Shown here: piece by piece, positions 7,500-15,842 of the stretch
Layout of the letters: the number at the start of each line of letters is the position of its first letter
How positions within the stretch are numbered: position 1 is the stretch's first letter
DNA from: Paracoccus sp. N5
GTDB lineage: Bacteria > Pseudomonadota > Alphaproteobacteria > Rhodobacterales > Rhodobacteraceae
Direction: 5' to 3'
Assembly: GCF_000371965.1 (NCBI RefSeq)
Contig: NZ_AQUO01000001.1
Coordinates: forward strand, 1,682,001-1,746,000
Length of the DNA stretch: 64,000 nt
The notes under the pieces: generated by a model
Databases searched by the model: none
Told to the model about the DNA's origin: nothing
The model's input: the letters and a program-made list of their open reading frames with translations, nothing else
Translations under genes and position numbers: made by a program

Positions 7500-8621
7500 T
7501 CAAGGCGCCACGCTTCCCGCGTTGCCGTCCTCGGCCGTCGCTTCCGGCATGGCCATCATCTCTTGCGGCGCGGCGGCCGGCCGGCGGCGGAAGCGGCGCT
7601 TGCGGTGCGGGCGTTCGGGCGCGGCCTCGGCCAGCGCCCCGGTCAGCAGCGCCGGGCCGGGATAGGGTCGCGGCACCGATTCGTGCAGGCTTTCCGAGGC
7701 GTCCCGCCCGGCCAGCCGCGGCGCGCGGGCCAGGAAGGCCTTGCCCCAACTGCGCCAAGACCCGACCGAGGGCGCCGTCGGGTCGCAGGGAAACTGCGAC
7801 ACCCAATCGGCGGGCAGCGGCAGGCCGAAGCGCTCGGCCCGCTCCATCATCCAGACCAGCGGGATATTCGCCAGCGGCCGGGCATATTCCAGCCCTGACA
7901 GCTGGCCGCCGATGTCCGGGTGGCAGCCGCGGAACCACATCTGCTCGATCCGGCCGGCGACCGACTGGCTGTCCCAGACCAAAGGCTGGAAGGCCGCCCG
8001 GGTCTCGTCCAGCGCCAGCGCCTGCAGGCCGTGCTCGACATGGCTGCCCAGGTGTTCGTCGTGAAAGCGAAAGCGCGGCTCGGTCAGCATCCACAGCAGC
8101 GGCAGCCGGATCCCCAGCGCCATGACGGTGTCGAAGACCCCGATCAGCCGGATCGGCACGAAAGGGTGGCAGAGGCCTTGGTCCAGCTGCTCGACCCCCA
8201 GGTCGGCGCCGTTGCGATAAAGCTGCCAGGCGTGGTGGACATTCTCGGCCGTGGCATGGCTGTGCGTCAGCAGCCCGACCCGGCCGATCATCCCGGCCAG
8301 CGAACGCACCGCGAAGGCGCCGCGCGAATAGCCGAAGAAGAACAGCGGATCGCCCGGGCGCCATTCGCGGGCGAGCCAGGCATAGGCGTCGCAGATGCTG
8401 CGCTCCAGCGTGGCGCCCATGGTCAGTTCGGGCAGGGTGCGCCAGGCTTCCCACTGCTGGCCCGGCGCGTAATGGATGCGCACCGGCGCCGGCAGCAGCC
8501 CCCGTTCGCCCGACAGCATCGCGTGGATGCGCGCGATGGAGGACCGCCGCCCCTGGGTCAGCGAGGCGAAGGTTCCGTCCATCAGGACGACGTGGCACAG
8601 GGGCGGGCGGGACGATTCCAT
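7500..8621 (-). CDS. DUF2235 alpha/beta-hydrolase domain protein
   Basis: 373 residues with the DUF2235 arrangement: an N-terminal strand (CHVVLMDGTFASLTQGRRSS) and a nucleophile elbow FFFGYSRGAFAVRSLAGMIG, where GYSRG is the GxSxG motif (Ser about 99). This family includes type VI secretion phospholipase effectors (Tle1) as well as stand-alone cytoplasmic hydrolases. No VgrG, immunity gene or secretion gene is adjacent and no signal peptide is visible, so a housekeeping hydrolase is as likely. Its 3' end abuts an IS scar, which may have replaced original downstream sequence; the ORF itself looks intact. Substrate unknown. Confidence 0.8.
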   Translation of the reverse strand: MESSRPPLCHVVLMDGTFASLTQGRRSSIARIHAMLSGERGLLPAPVRIHYAPGQQWEAWRTLPELTMGATLERSICDAYAWLAREWRPGDPLFFFGYSRGAFAVRSLAGMIGRVGLLTHSHATAENVHHAWQLYRNGADLGVEQLDQGLCHPFVPIRLIGVFDTVMALGIRLPLLWMLTEPRFRFHDEHLGSHVEHGLQALALDETRAAFQPLVWDSQSVAGRIEQMWFRGCHPDIGGQLSGLEYARPLANIPLVWMMERAERFGLPLPADWVSQFPCDPTAPSVGSWRSWGKAFLARAPRLAGRDASESLHESVPRPYPGPALLTGALAEAAPERPHRKRRFRRRPAAAPQEMMAMPEATAEDGNAGSVAP

Positions 8622-8662
8622 GGCGCGACGCTAGCACGGAACCGCGAACATTCGATTAATCC

Positions 8663-9820
8663 CTATTCAAGCGCGTTCACGGTCATGTGTGCCATCAGCC
8701 CGAAACCGTTGAAACGGGTGTTGGTGACCGTGGAATAGGCGCCGGCGCCGTGGAAGATGACATAATCGCCCTCCTGGATATTGCCGGGCAGCGCCAGCTC
8801 GCCCGGCAGCCGGTCGACCGAATCGCAGGTCGGGCCGAAGATGACGCGCGGCTGCGCCTCGTCCTCGCGCGCCGTGCCCTCGGGGGTCAGCACCTGCAAC
8901 CGGTCGAGGTTGCCGACGATGGGCAGCTCGAACAGCCCGCCATAGACGCCGTCGTTCAGGAACACGTTCTGGCCGTCGCGCACCGCCTTGACCCGGGTGA
9001 TCAGCGAAAAGGCATCGGCGCAAAGCCCGCGCCCGGGCTCGCAGACCAGCGCCGGGGCGTTTTCGCCGAAAGCCTCGTCGGTGACGCGGCGGATCAGGGC
9101 AAAGATCGCGGCCAGATCCGGCTCGACCCCGGTCACGCGATGCGAGGGGAAGCCGCCGCCGACGTTCAGCCGCCGTGCGCGCACCCCGGCCATGGCGCAG
9201 ATCTCGGCCGCGGTGGTGATATAGGCTTCCCAGGCATGCGGATCGACGCATTGCGTGCCCGGATGGAAGGTCAGCGACGGGATATAGCCGCGATCCGCCA
9301 CCGCGCGCAGCAGTTCCGCCGCCAGTTCCGGCGAGGCGCCGAATTTCGAGCCGAAGTCATAGGCCGCGCCCAGCACCGGCAGCTTGAAGCGGGGCGAGAT
9401 CTCGCAACCCTGGGCCGGTACCTTCTCGAACAGCTTTTCCAGCTCGGAATGGCTGTCGACCGACCAGGCCTTGATGCCCGCCTCGACCGCATGGGTGATC
9501 TCGGTGCGCGAGCGCACGGGGTTGTGGTAATGCCGCGCCGCATCCGGCGCCAGCCGGCCGATCAGGTCGATCTCGGCCGGCGAGGCGACGTCGAAGCCCT
9601 TAATCCCGGCGGCGGCGAGCGTGCGGATCACCGCCTCGTCCGGGTTCGACTTGACGGCATAGGTCACCAGCCCCGGAAAGCCCTGCAGGAAGCGCTGGGC
9701 ATTGGCGCGCAGGACCGAGGGGGCAAAGACCATGACCGGGTTTTCCGGCGCCAGCTTGCGGATGATCTCGGCGGGATTGTCCCAGACGGTCTTGGGGCCA
9801 CGGCCCTCGGTCAGTCCCAT
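8663..9820 (-). CDS. PLP-dependent ornithine/lysine-type decarboxylase (fold III)
   Basis: A 385-residue group IV decarboxylase of the alanine-racemase fold. The PLP lysine lies in TYAVKSNP (Lys about 57), the phosphate-binding GGGFPS and the EPGRGL motif follow, and GPTCDSVD near the C-terminus provides the catalytic Cys and Asp from the partner subunit, as in eukaryotic-type ornithine decarboxylase. It would make putrescine (or cadaverine) in the cytoplasm. I start at ATG 9820 because AGGAAGG lies eight bases upstream; the ATG at 9826 is too close to that site. Divergent from an Lrp-type regulator 138 bases away, a likely controller. Confidence 0.88.
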   Translation of the reverse strand: MGLTEGRGPKTVWDNPAEIIRKLAPENPVMVFAPSVLRANAQRFLQGFPGLVTYAVKSNPDEAVIRTLAAAGIKGFDVASPAEIDLIGRLAPDAARHYHNPVRSRTEITHAVEAGIKAWSVDSHSELEKLFEKVPAQGCEISPRFKLPVLGAAYDFGSKFGASPELAAELLRAVADRGYIPSLTFHPGTQCVDPHAWEAYITTAAEICAMAGVRARRLNVGGGFPSHRVTGVEPDLAAIFALIRRVTDEAFGENAPALVCEPGRGLCADAFSLITRVKAVRDGQNVFLNDGVYGGLFELPIVGNLDRLQVLTPEGTAREDEAQPRVIFGPTCDSVDRLPGELALPGNIQEGDYVIFHGAGAYSTVTNTRFNGFGLMAHMTVNALE

Positions 9821-9938
9821 CGGCATGTCCTTCCTGTGCGCGTGAGGGATGGAAACAAGTCTGCGCCCTATGGGTTCCGATTGAAGCAATGAAAAGGGTG
9901 GAAATGTTCCCGCCTATGGGTAATCTGCCGAAAGTGTC

Positions 9939-9949
9939 GTCATTATGAC
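9939..9949. promoter_or_regulatory. Palindrome overlapping the lrp-type gene's leader
   Basis: GTCATTATGAC is a perfect 11-base palindrome located 10 bases before the GTG of the Lrp-family gene, in the divergent gap with the decarboxylase gene. It could be an operator for the regulator itself. Confidence 0.35.
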
Positions 9950-9958
9950 AGGTGGCAG

Positions 9959-10390
9959 GTGGACGAGCTCGACCGGGGAATTCTGACCCATCTCGCGCAG
10001 GATGCGCGCATGTCCGTCGCGGTGCTGGCTCGGCGGCTGAAGGTGGCGCGCTCGACCGTGCAGGCCAGGCTGGAAAGGCTGGAAACCTCGGGCGCCATCG
10101 CGGGTTACACGCTGCGCCTGGGCGATTCCGCGCGTGAACACCGCATCCGCGCCACCTGCCTGCTGACCATCGAGCCGCGCTCGCAAGCCGCGATCCTGGG
10201 CCGGCTGCGCAGCCTGCCCGAGGTCGAGCGCATCCATACCACCAGCGGCCGCGTCGATCTTTTGCTGCAATTGGCCGCCATATCGACCAGCCAGCTGGAC
10301 GATGTGCTGGACCAGATCGGCGGTCTGACCGGCGTCAAGTCCAGCGAGAGCCTGATTCACCTGTCCACCAAGCTGGATCGCGCCACCTAG
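9959..10390 (+). CDS. Lrp/AsnC-family transcriptional regulator
   Basis: 143 residues: N-terminal helix-turn-helix (about 4-50; SVAVLARRLKVARSTVQARL) and a C-terminal RAM/ACT-like effector domain (about 65-140; PEVERIHTTSGRVDLLLQLA). Full length for the family. The start is a GTG (protein MDELDRGILTHLAQ), since the nearby ATG at 9945 is out of frame. Divergent from the PLP decarboxylase, so control of amino acid decarboxylation or polyamine supply is the natural guess, but the effector is unknown. Its 3' end overlaps the end of rsmD on the other strand by four bases. Confidence 0.9.
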   Translation: MDELDRGILTHLAQDARMSVAVLARRLKVARSTVQARLERLETSGAIAGYTLRLGDSAREHRIRATCLLTIEPRSQAAILGRLRSLPEVERIHTTSGRVDLLLQLAAISTSQLDDVLDQIGGLTGVKSSESLIHLSTKLDRAT

Positions 10391-10953
10391 CCGTGTTCCG
10401 CGCGCAACAATGTGACGGTGGTGTCGCCGTATTTGCGCTGGTCGATCTGGGCGAGCCCCGAGACCGGGGGCGGCGCGGCCGATTCTTCCCAGACCACCAT
10501 GGCGCCCGGGGCGATCCAGCCGCCGGCCAGGGCTGATTCCAGCGCCCGCTCGCCCAGGCCCATGCCATAGGGCGGGTCGAGGAAGACCAGCCCATAGCCC
10601 GGCCCGCGATTCTCGCCCAGCCTGGTCGCGTCGCGGCGCCAGACGTCGGTCACGCCCATGGCGCGGGCCTTCTCGATATTCGTGCGCAAGAGCCCGCGCG
10701 CCACCACGCCGTCATCGACGAAGGCCACCCGCGCCGCGCCGCGCGACAGCGCCTCCAGCCCCAGGGCGCCGGTGCCGGCGAACAGGTCCAGCACCCGCGC
10801 GCCGGGGATCGGGTTGCCATGCGTGCCGTTGATGAGCAGGTTGAAGATCGACTCACGCACCCGGTCGGTCGTCGGGCGCAGATGCGCCGCCGGGTCGCCG
10901 GCGCCGACTTCGGCCAGCTTCAGCCCGCGCAGATTGCCGCCGACGATCCTCAC
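10387..10953 (-). CDS. rsmD: 16S rRNA (guanine966-N2)-methyltransferase
   Basis: 188 residues, starting MRIVGGNLRGLKL. It has the RsmD signature RPTTDRVRESIFN, the SAM-binding LDLFAGTGALGLEALSRGA and the catalytic motif DPPY (126-129) in VFLDPPYGMG. RsmD methylates N2 of G966 in the 30S subunit using S-adenosylmethionine. Its ATG overlaps the stop of the upstream oxidoreductase gene (ATGA, 10950-10953), so the two are translationally coupled although functionally unrelated. Confidence 0.95.
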   Translation of the reverse strand: MRIVGGNLRGLKLAEVGAGDPAAHLRPTTDRVRESIFNLLINGTHGNPIPGARVLDLFAGTGALGLEALSRGAARVAFVDDGVVARGLLRTNIEKARAMGVTDVWRRDATRLGENRGPGYGLVFLDPPYGMGLGERALESALAGGWIAPGAMVVWEESAAPPPVSGLAQIDQRKYGDTTVTLLRAEHG

Positions 10954-12131
10954 AGCAGCGCCTTCAGGTCCGGGGCCTCGGCCAGGGTCTCGGGCGCGGG
11001 CGACTTGCCGGCCTCGATCAGCCGCTTGCCGATCATATAGGCGCGGGCGTCGTTCAGCGCATCGACCGCGATCAGCCGGCGGTTGCGGTAATACCAGACC
11101 GAGCCGGGCCGCGTCACCACACGGTCATAGCCCAGGTTCAGCCCCGCGATCTGCAATTTCGCGTCGAACTGGTCCGACCAGAACCAAGGTTTCGGAACGT
11201 AATCCGCGCCCGCGCCCAGCATGTTCGCGGCCACCGCCTCGGCCATGTCGATGGCATTGCCGACGCTTTCCAGCCGCAGCCGGCCGTCCGCGGTGGGAAA
11301 GCTGGCGCAATCCCCGGCCGCCCAGATCGCCGGATCCGAGGTCCGGCCCTGCGCATCGGTGGCGATGCCATTGTCGACGGCCAGCCCGGCGGCCTCGGCC
11401 AGCGCGGTTTCGGGCGCGACGCCGATGCCGCAGATCACCAGATCGGCGGGCAGCAGGCGGCCATCGGCCAGTTCCACCGCCTCGACCGCCGCGTCGCCGG
11501 TGATGCGGGTGATGCCCACACCCTCGATGATCTCGACGCCATGGCCGCGATGCAGGTCGCGGATCATCTCGGCGGTCTCGGGTGCCGCCACCCGGCCCAG
11601 GATGCGCGGCGCGGCCTCGACCAGCGTGACCTCGAGCCCCAGCTTGCGCGCGACGGCGGCCGCCTCCAGCCCGATATAGCCGCCGCCGATCACCACCAGC
11701 CGCCGCCCCGCCACCAGCGCCGGTTGCAGCCCGGCAATGTCGGCCAGATTGCGCACCACATGCACGCCGGGCAGGGCGCCGCCCATCGCCGCGGGAAGCC
11801 GGCGCGGGCTGGCGCCCAGCGTCAGCGCCAGCGCGTCATACGGATATTCGCCGCGATCCGTCGCCACCACGCGCCGCGCCCGGTCGATGGCCACCGCGCG
11901 CTCGCCCAGCTTCAGCGCGATGCCCTGCTCGGCCCACCAGTCCGCCCCGCGCAGCGTCAGCCGGTCCAGATCCATCTGGCCCAGCAGATAGGCCTTGGAC
12001 AGCGGCGGGCGCTGATAGGGCGGCGCGGGCTCGTCGCCGATCACCGTCACCGGCCCGGCGTGCCCCAGCGCCCGCAGCTTCGCCGCCAGCGAGGCGGCCG
12101 CCTGACCGGCGCCAAGGATGACGATGTTCAT
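10950..12131 (-). CDS. FAD-dependent ferredoxin reductase (rhodocoxin/putidaredoxin reductase type)
   Basis: 393 residues, two dinucleotide-binding folds: FAD site ILGAGQAAASLAAKLR at the N-terminus and NAD(P)H site VVIGGGYIGLEAAAVARKLG in the middle, then the second FAD motif WAAGDCASFP. The PPYQRPPLSKAYLLGQ segment is typical of the class that passes electrons from NADH to [2Fe-2S] ferredoxins of P450 or dioxygenase systems. No ferredoxin or oxygenase gene is adjacent, so its partner is elsewhere. The start ATG at 12131 is clear; open frame upstream of it is antisense to the peroxiredoxin gene. It is divergent from that gene, 81 bases apart. Confidence 0.9.
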   Translation of the reverse strand: MNIVILGAGQAAASLAAKLRALGHAGPVTVIGDEPAPPYQRPPLSKAYLLGQMDLDRLTLRGADWWAEQGIALKLGERAVAIDRARRVVATDRGEYPYDALALTLGASPRRLPAAMGGALPGVHVVRNLADIAGLQPALVAGRRLVVIGGGYIGLEAAAVARKLGLEVTLVEAAPRILGRVAAPETAEMIRDLHRGHGVEIIEGVGITRITGDAAVEAVELADGRLLPADLVICGIGVAPETALAEAAGLAVDNGIATDAQGRTSDPAIWAAGDCASFPTADGRLRLESVGNAIDMAEAVAANMLGAGADYVPKPWFWSDQFDAKLQIAGLNLGYDRVVTRPGSVWYYRNRRLIAVDALNDARAYMIGKRLIEAGKSPAPETLAEAPDLKALL

Positions 12132-12212
12132 GGTTTTCCTCGCTGGTTTGCCTGCGGCGCGCAGCCTATAGTCCGGCCCGACGCGATGCAATTCGACAAG
12201 GAGGAAGCGCGC

Positions 12213-12695
12213 ATGGCCATCGAAAAAGGGGCAAGCCTGCCCGACGGCACGCTGGTGAAACTGGGCGAGAACGGCCCCGAGACGGTCGAGGTCGCGGACC
12301 TGCGCAAGGGTCGCGTCGCGATCTTTGCCGTGCCGGGCGCCTATACGCCGACCTGCACCAACGCCCATATGCCGAGCTTCGTGAAGAATGCCGACAAGCT
12401 GCGCGAGAAGGGCGTCTCGCGCATCGCCTGCATCACCGTGAACGACCCCTTCGTGGCCGGGCACTGGGCCAAGGACACCGGCGCGACCGGCGCCGGCATC
12501 GAGGTTCTGGCCGATGCCGACGGCAGCTTCACCAAGGCGCTGGGCCTGGACATCCAGGCCGACGGCTGGGTCAAGGGCCGCTCGAAACGCTATGCCATGC
12601 TGGTGAGTGACGGCACGGTCGAGGTGCTGGAGATCGAGGAAACCCCCGGCGCCTGCGCCGTCTCCTCGGGCGAATCGCTTTTGGGCCTGGTCTAG
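12213..12695 (+). CDS. Peroxiredoxin (Prx5 type)
   Basis: 160 residues. The peroxidatic Cys is residue 48 in PGAYTPTCTNAHMP, the Prx5 active-site motif. A second cysteine (SRIACITV) and a C-terminal one (PGACAVSS) may act in resolving or glutathionylation. It reduces hydrogen peroxide and organic hydroperoxides, usually with glutathione/glutaredoxin. The start is set by AAGGAGG eight bases before ATG 12213. It converges with the HxlR regulator and overlaps its 3' end by four bases, and is divergent from the ferredoxin reductase. Confidence 0.93.
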   Translation: MAIEKGASLPDGTLVKLGENGPETVEVADLRKGRVAIFAVPGAYTPTCTNAHMPSFVKNADKLREKGVSRIACITVNDPFVAGHWAKDTGATGAGIEVLADADGSFTKALGLDIQADGWVKGRSKRYAMLVSDGTVEVLEIEETPGACAVSSGESLLGLV

Positions 12696-13336
12696 GGCTT
12701 CAGGCTGAACAGGTCCGTGAAGGCTTGCGCGGCGGTCTTGTCGCCGTGCAGCCCGATCAGCCCGGCGCTGGCGATCGTCACCGGCCCCGGGCCATAGATC
12801 GCGGCGGCCAGCGCATTGCCGCTGCCCTCCAGCAGGAAATCGCCCTGCGGCGCGCGCATCGCCGTGACCAAGGGCGCGCCCTTGGGCGACAGGATCACCT
12901 CGAATCCCTCTTTCCCGGACAGGAAGCCCGCGCGCAGGTTCGATCCCGCCGCCCGCCCCGCATCCACCGTCGCGGAAATCGAGATCATCAGCGCCGAGAT
13001 GCTGATATGCCGCCGCGGGTCGTGCCCCGGCATGATGAGCGCCCAGCGGCACAGTTCGCGCAGCACCGGATGCAGCGCGCGGCCCTGCTCGGTCAGCGCA
13101 TAAAGCCCCAGCACCTCGTCATGGCTGACCACGCCGGCCTGCACCAGCTGGCCCAGCCGCTGCGTCAGCACGCTGGCGGTCACGCCGGGCAGCCCGGCGC
13201 GGATCATCTGGAAGCGCTTGGGCGCGAACATCAGTTCGCGCACCACCAGAAGCGCCCAGCGGTCGCCCACCAGGTTCAGCGCATGGGCGCCGAGACAGCC
13301 TTCGTCATAGCGCAGGGTTTTGCCGGTCTTGCTCAT
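12692..13336 (-). CDS. HxlR-family regulator with C-terminal SCP2-like extension
   Basis: 214 residues, about twice a usual HxlR protein (about 110). The N-terminal half is a canonical HxlR winged helix (GAHALNLVGDRWALLVVREL, FAPKRFQMIRAGLPGVTASV). The C-terminal half (about 120-214; FEVILSPKGAPLVTAMRAPQ, ALAAAIYGPGPVTIASAGL) resembles the SCP2 sterol-carrier-like module found in some HxlR proteins and could bind a hydrophobic ligand. It is divergent from a five-gene operon (DUF1428, VOC, YceI, two GSTs) with an operator-like dyad between them, so it probably represses that operon and itself. Confidence 0.85.
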   Translation of the reverse strand: MSKTGKTLRYDEGCLGAHALNLVGDRWALLVVRELMFAPKRFQMIRAGLPGVTASVLTQRLGQLVQAGVVSHDEVLGLYALTEQGRALHPVLRELCRWALIMPGHDPRRHISISALMISISATVDAGRAAGSNLRAGFLSGKEGFEVILSPKGAPLVTAMRAPQGDFLLEGSGNALAAAIYGPGPVTIASAGLIGLHGDKTAAQAFTDLFSLKP

Positions 13337-13351
13337 GTTTTGATATTAACA

Positions 13352-13366
13352 GTTGCTTTTTGCTAC
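13352..13366. promoter_or_regulatory. Candidate HxlR operator
   Basis: GTTGCTTTTTGCTAC is an imperfect dyad (GTTGC/GCTAC) in the divergent promoter region. Its layout, short arms around a T-rich centre, is like operators of HxlR-family repressors such as YodB and QorR. Confidence 0.4.
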
Positions 13367-13424
13367 TGCAAGTGCCAGCCTTCGACTCACCGGCGCTTTT
13401 CGCGCCAATGATGAGGAGGAAAAG

Positions 13425-13781
13425 ATGACCTATTACTCCGGCTTCCTTTTGGCGGTCCCGACCGCGAACAAGCAGAAATACATCGACATGGCGACTTCGG
13501 CCTGGCCGATGTTCAAGCGCTATGGCGCGCTGCGCATGGTCGAGACCTGGGGCGCCGACGTGCCCCATGGCAAGGTCACCGACTTCTACATGGCGACCCA
13601 GGCCAAGGAGGACGAGACCATCGTGTTTTCCTGGATCGAATGGCCCGACAAGGCCACGGCCGACGCGGGTTTCGAAAAGATGATGTCCGACCCCGAGATG
13701 CAGGCCCCGCCCGAGATGCCCTTCGACGGCATGCGGATGATCTGGGGCGGCTTCGAGCCCATCTTCGACGACAAGGCCTGA
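13425..13781 (+). CDS. DUF1428 family protein
   Basis: 118 residues, matching the DUF1428 family of small ferredoxin-like-fold proteins (MTYYSGFLLAVPTANKQKYI start; ETWGADVPHGKVTDF and FSWIEWPDKATADAGFEKM in the middle; C-terminal FDGMRMIWGGFEPI). Biochemical function is not known. A strong AGGAGG precedes ATG 13425. It is the first gene of the operon facing the HxlR regulator and is followed after 10 bases by a VOC protein; relatives often sit near glyoxalase-like and stress genes, as here. Confidence 0.9.
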   Translation: MTYYSGFLLAVPTANKQKYIDMATSAWPMFKRYGALRMVETWGADVPHGKVTDFYMATQAKEDETIVFSWIEWPDKATADAGFEKMMSDPEMQAPPEMPFDGMRMIWGGFEPIFDDKA

Positions 13782-13791
13782 GGGGGCGGCG

Positions 13792-14580
13792 ATGTATCAC
13801 GGCAAACCCTGCTGGTTCGAACTGGACACCGCGCGCGGCGGGCTTCCTGCCGCAAGCGACTTCTATGGCAAGGTCCTTGGCTGGTCGGTCGCCGATTCCG
13901 GCATGGCGGATTTCACCTATCTGCTGGCCAGCCATGGCGGCGACATGGTGGCCGGGCTGATGGAGATCCCGCCCGGTTATGACGGCATCCCGCCGAACTG
14001 GCTGATCTATCTCGACGTGGACGATTGCGACGCGGCGGCGGAAAAGATCGCGCTGCTGGGCGGCACCGTGATGAAGCCGCCGGCCGACATCCCCGGCACC
14101 GGCCGCTTCGCCGTGGCGGCCGATCCGCAGGGCGCGGTCTTCGGCATCCTGCAACCGCTGCCGATGCAGCCGCAGCCCCCGGCCGAGACCGGCGCCTTCG
14201 ACCAGAAGAAAGAGAGCCACGGCAACTGGATCGAGCTGATGTCCACCGACCCGGTGGCGGGCTTCGCCTTCTATGCCGAGCTGTTCGGCTGGACGGCGGG
14301 CGATGCCATGGACATGGGCGAGATGGGCAAATACCAGCTGTTCCGCTGGAACGGCACCGACATCGGCGGGATGATGGGCCTGGGCAATGCGCCCGTGCCC
14401 TGCTGGCTGCCCTATTTCGGCACCAATGGCGTCGAACCGGCGATGACCCGCATCACCGGCGCTGGCGGCGAGCTGGTCAGCGGCCCGCATGAGGTGCCGG
14501 GCGGCGCCGTCATCGCCGTGGCGCGCGACCCGCAGGGCGCGCATTTCGCCATCGTCGGCCCGCGCGAGGCCGCGCCATGA
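13792..14580 (+). CDS. Two-domain VOC (glyoxalase/dioxygenase-fold) protein
   Basis: 262 residues formed by two similar VOC halves: residues about 3-120 (CWFELDTARGGLPAASDFYG ... GRFAVAADPQGAVFGILQ) and about 135-257 (WIELMSTDPVAGFAFYAELFG ... VIAVARDPQGAHFAIVGP). Each ends in the DPQGA.F motif of the YdfO/27-kDa antigen Cfp30B-like group. VOC proteins bind metal and act as lyases, isomerases, dioxygenases or ligand sequesterers; the substrate here is unknown. Its stop overlaps the YceI start (ATGA, 14577-14580). Confidence 0.88.
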   Translation: MYHGKPCWFELDTARGGLPAASDFYGKVLGWSVADSGMADFTYLLASHGGDMVAGLMEIPPGYDGIPPNWLIYLDVDDCDAAAEKIALLGGTVMKPPADIPGTGRFAVAADPQGAVFGILQPLPMQPQPPAETGAFDQKKESHGNWIELMSTDPVAGFAFYAELFGWTAGDAMDMGEMGKYQLFRWNGTDIGGMMGLGNAPVPCWLPYFGTNGVEPAMTRITGAGGELVSGPHEVPGGAVIAVARDPQGAHFAIVGPREAAP

Positions 14581-15209
14581 TCCGTGTCGCGCTGCTTTGC
14601 GCCCTTTGCGCCGCCCCCGTGGCGGCGCAAGAGGTGCAGCCCCAGGACATCCCGCAGGGGCAAAAGGACTATCACGCCGCCGAGGCCGGGACCTACAAGC
14701 TGGATCCCTATCACAGCGCGGTCATCGCCCGCGTGCCGCATATGGGCTTTTCCTACAGCGTGTTCCGCTTCGACGCGGTATCCGGCGAGCTGGGCTGGAA
14801 CCCCGACGACCCGGCGGCGATGCGGCTGACGGCCGAGGTGCAGGTCGGCTCGATTTCGACCCCGGTCGAGGGCTTTGCCGAGGTGCTGAAGGGCGCCGAA
14901 TACCTGAACACCGCCGCCAATCCGGTGGCGCGTTTCGTGTCGGAACGCTTTGCCCCCGAAAGCGACACCAAGGGCGCGGTCTCGGGGCAACTGACGCTGA
15001 TGGGCCGCACGCATCCGGCCACCTTCGCGGTCGAGCTGGTCGGCGCCGGCAAGGGCTTTACCGGGGACGAGAATGGCAATCCGGTGATCCGCAACCTGAT
15101 CGGCGTCCATGCCGAAACGCAGATCGACCCGCAGGCCTATGGCATGAACGCCTTTTTCACCGCGCCGATTCCCTTGGTGATCGACGCCGAATTCGCCCGG
15201 AGCGACTGA
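14577..15209 (+). CDS. YceI family periplasmic protein
   Basis: 210 residues with a short signal peptide (MIRVALLCALCAAPVAAQ). The mature part has the YceI lipocalin-like features: YKLDPYHSAVIARVPHMGFS, a central DDPAAMRLTAEVQVGSISTP and LTLMGRTHPATFAVEL. YceI proteins bind isoprenoid-like lipids in the periplasm and are often induced by stress or high pH. It is translationally coupled to the VOC gene before it and lies three bases from the GST gene after it. Confidence 0.93.
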   Translation: MIRVALLCALCAAPVAAQEVQPQDIPQGQKDYHAAEAGTYKLDPYHSAVIARVPHMGFSYSVFRFDAVSGELGWNPDDPAAMRLTAEVQVGSISTPVEGFAEVLKGAEYLNTAANPVARFVSERFAPESDTKGAVSGQLTLMGRTHPATFAVELVGAGKGFTGDENGNPVIRNLIGVHAETQIDPQAYGMNAFFTAPIPLVIDAEFARSD

Positions 15210-15212
15210 GCC

Positions 15213-15842
15213 ATGTATGTGATCACGACCTATGACTGGGTGCCCGATTTCGCCCGCGGCCATGTCCGCGACTTGCGGGTCCGCTGGGCCTGCGAAGAGG
15301 CCGGCCAGCCCTATCGCATCGAAACCACCAGCGTGCGCGAAAAGACCGCGCAGCATTTCGCCCGCCAGCCCTTTGGCCAGGTGCCGATCCTGCAAGACGG
15401 CGATCTGTCGCTGTTCGAAAGCGGCGCCATCCTGCTGTATCTGGGCGAGCGGCACGAGGCGCTGCTGCCCGCCGACCCGCAGGGCCGGGCCGAGACCCAG
15501 CAATGGCTGGTCGCGGCGCTGAACACGCTGGAGCCGGTGGTGATGGCGCTGGTGCTGGCCCGCATCTTCGACCGCGACGAGCGCGCGGCCGAACTGGCCC
15601 TGCCGCGGCTGGTCACGCGGCTGGAGCAGCTGACCCCGGTGCTCGAGAACCGCGACTTCATCGCCGCCGGCCGCTTCACCATTGCCGACATCATCCTGGC
15701 CGAGGTGCTGCGCAGCGTGGACAGCCTGGGCGAGCTGTCCGGCCATCCGGTGCTGCTGGACTATCTGCGGCGCATGACCGCCCGTCCGGCATTCCGGCGC
15801 GCCCTTGACGCGCAGCTGGCGCATTTCGACAAGGCCGCGTGA
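15213..15842 (+). CDS. Glutathione S-transferase family protein
   Basis: 209 residues: thioredoxin-like N-terminal domain (about 1-80, with the GSH-site cis-Pro in FGQVPILQDGDLSLFESGAI) and an all-helical C-terminal domain (about 90-205, containing FTIADIILAEVLRSVD, the N-capping box). The glutathione-binding fold supports conjugation or peroxidase activity on electrophiles; the substrate is unknown. It is followed directly by a second GST in a TGATG junction. Confidence 0.9.
   Translation: MYVITTYDWVPDFARGHVRDLRVRWACEEAGQPYRIETTSVREKTAQHFARQPFGQVPILQDGDLSLFESGAILLYLGERHEALLPADPQGRAETQQWLVAALNTLEPVVMALVLARIFDRDERAAELALPRLVTRLEQLTPVLENRDFIAAGRFTIADIILAEVLRSVDSLGELSGHPVLLDYLRRMTARPAFRRALDAQLAHFDKAA

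Noticed and set aside
7500..8621. Type VI secretion effector assignment for the DUF2235 protein
   Set aside because: No VgrG, PAAR, immunity or other secretion gene is nearby, so only the hydrolase family can be supported.
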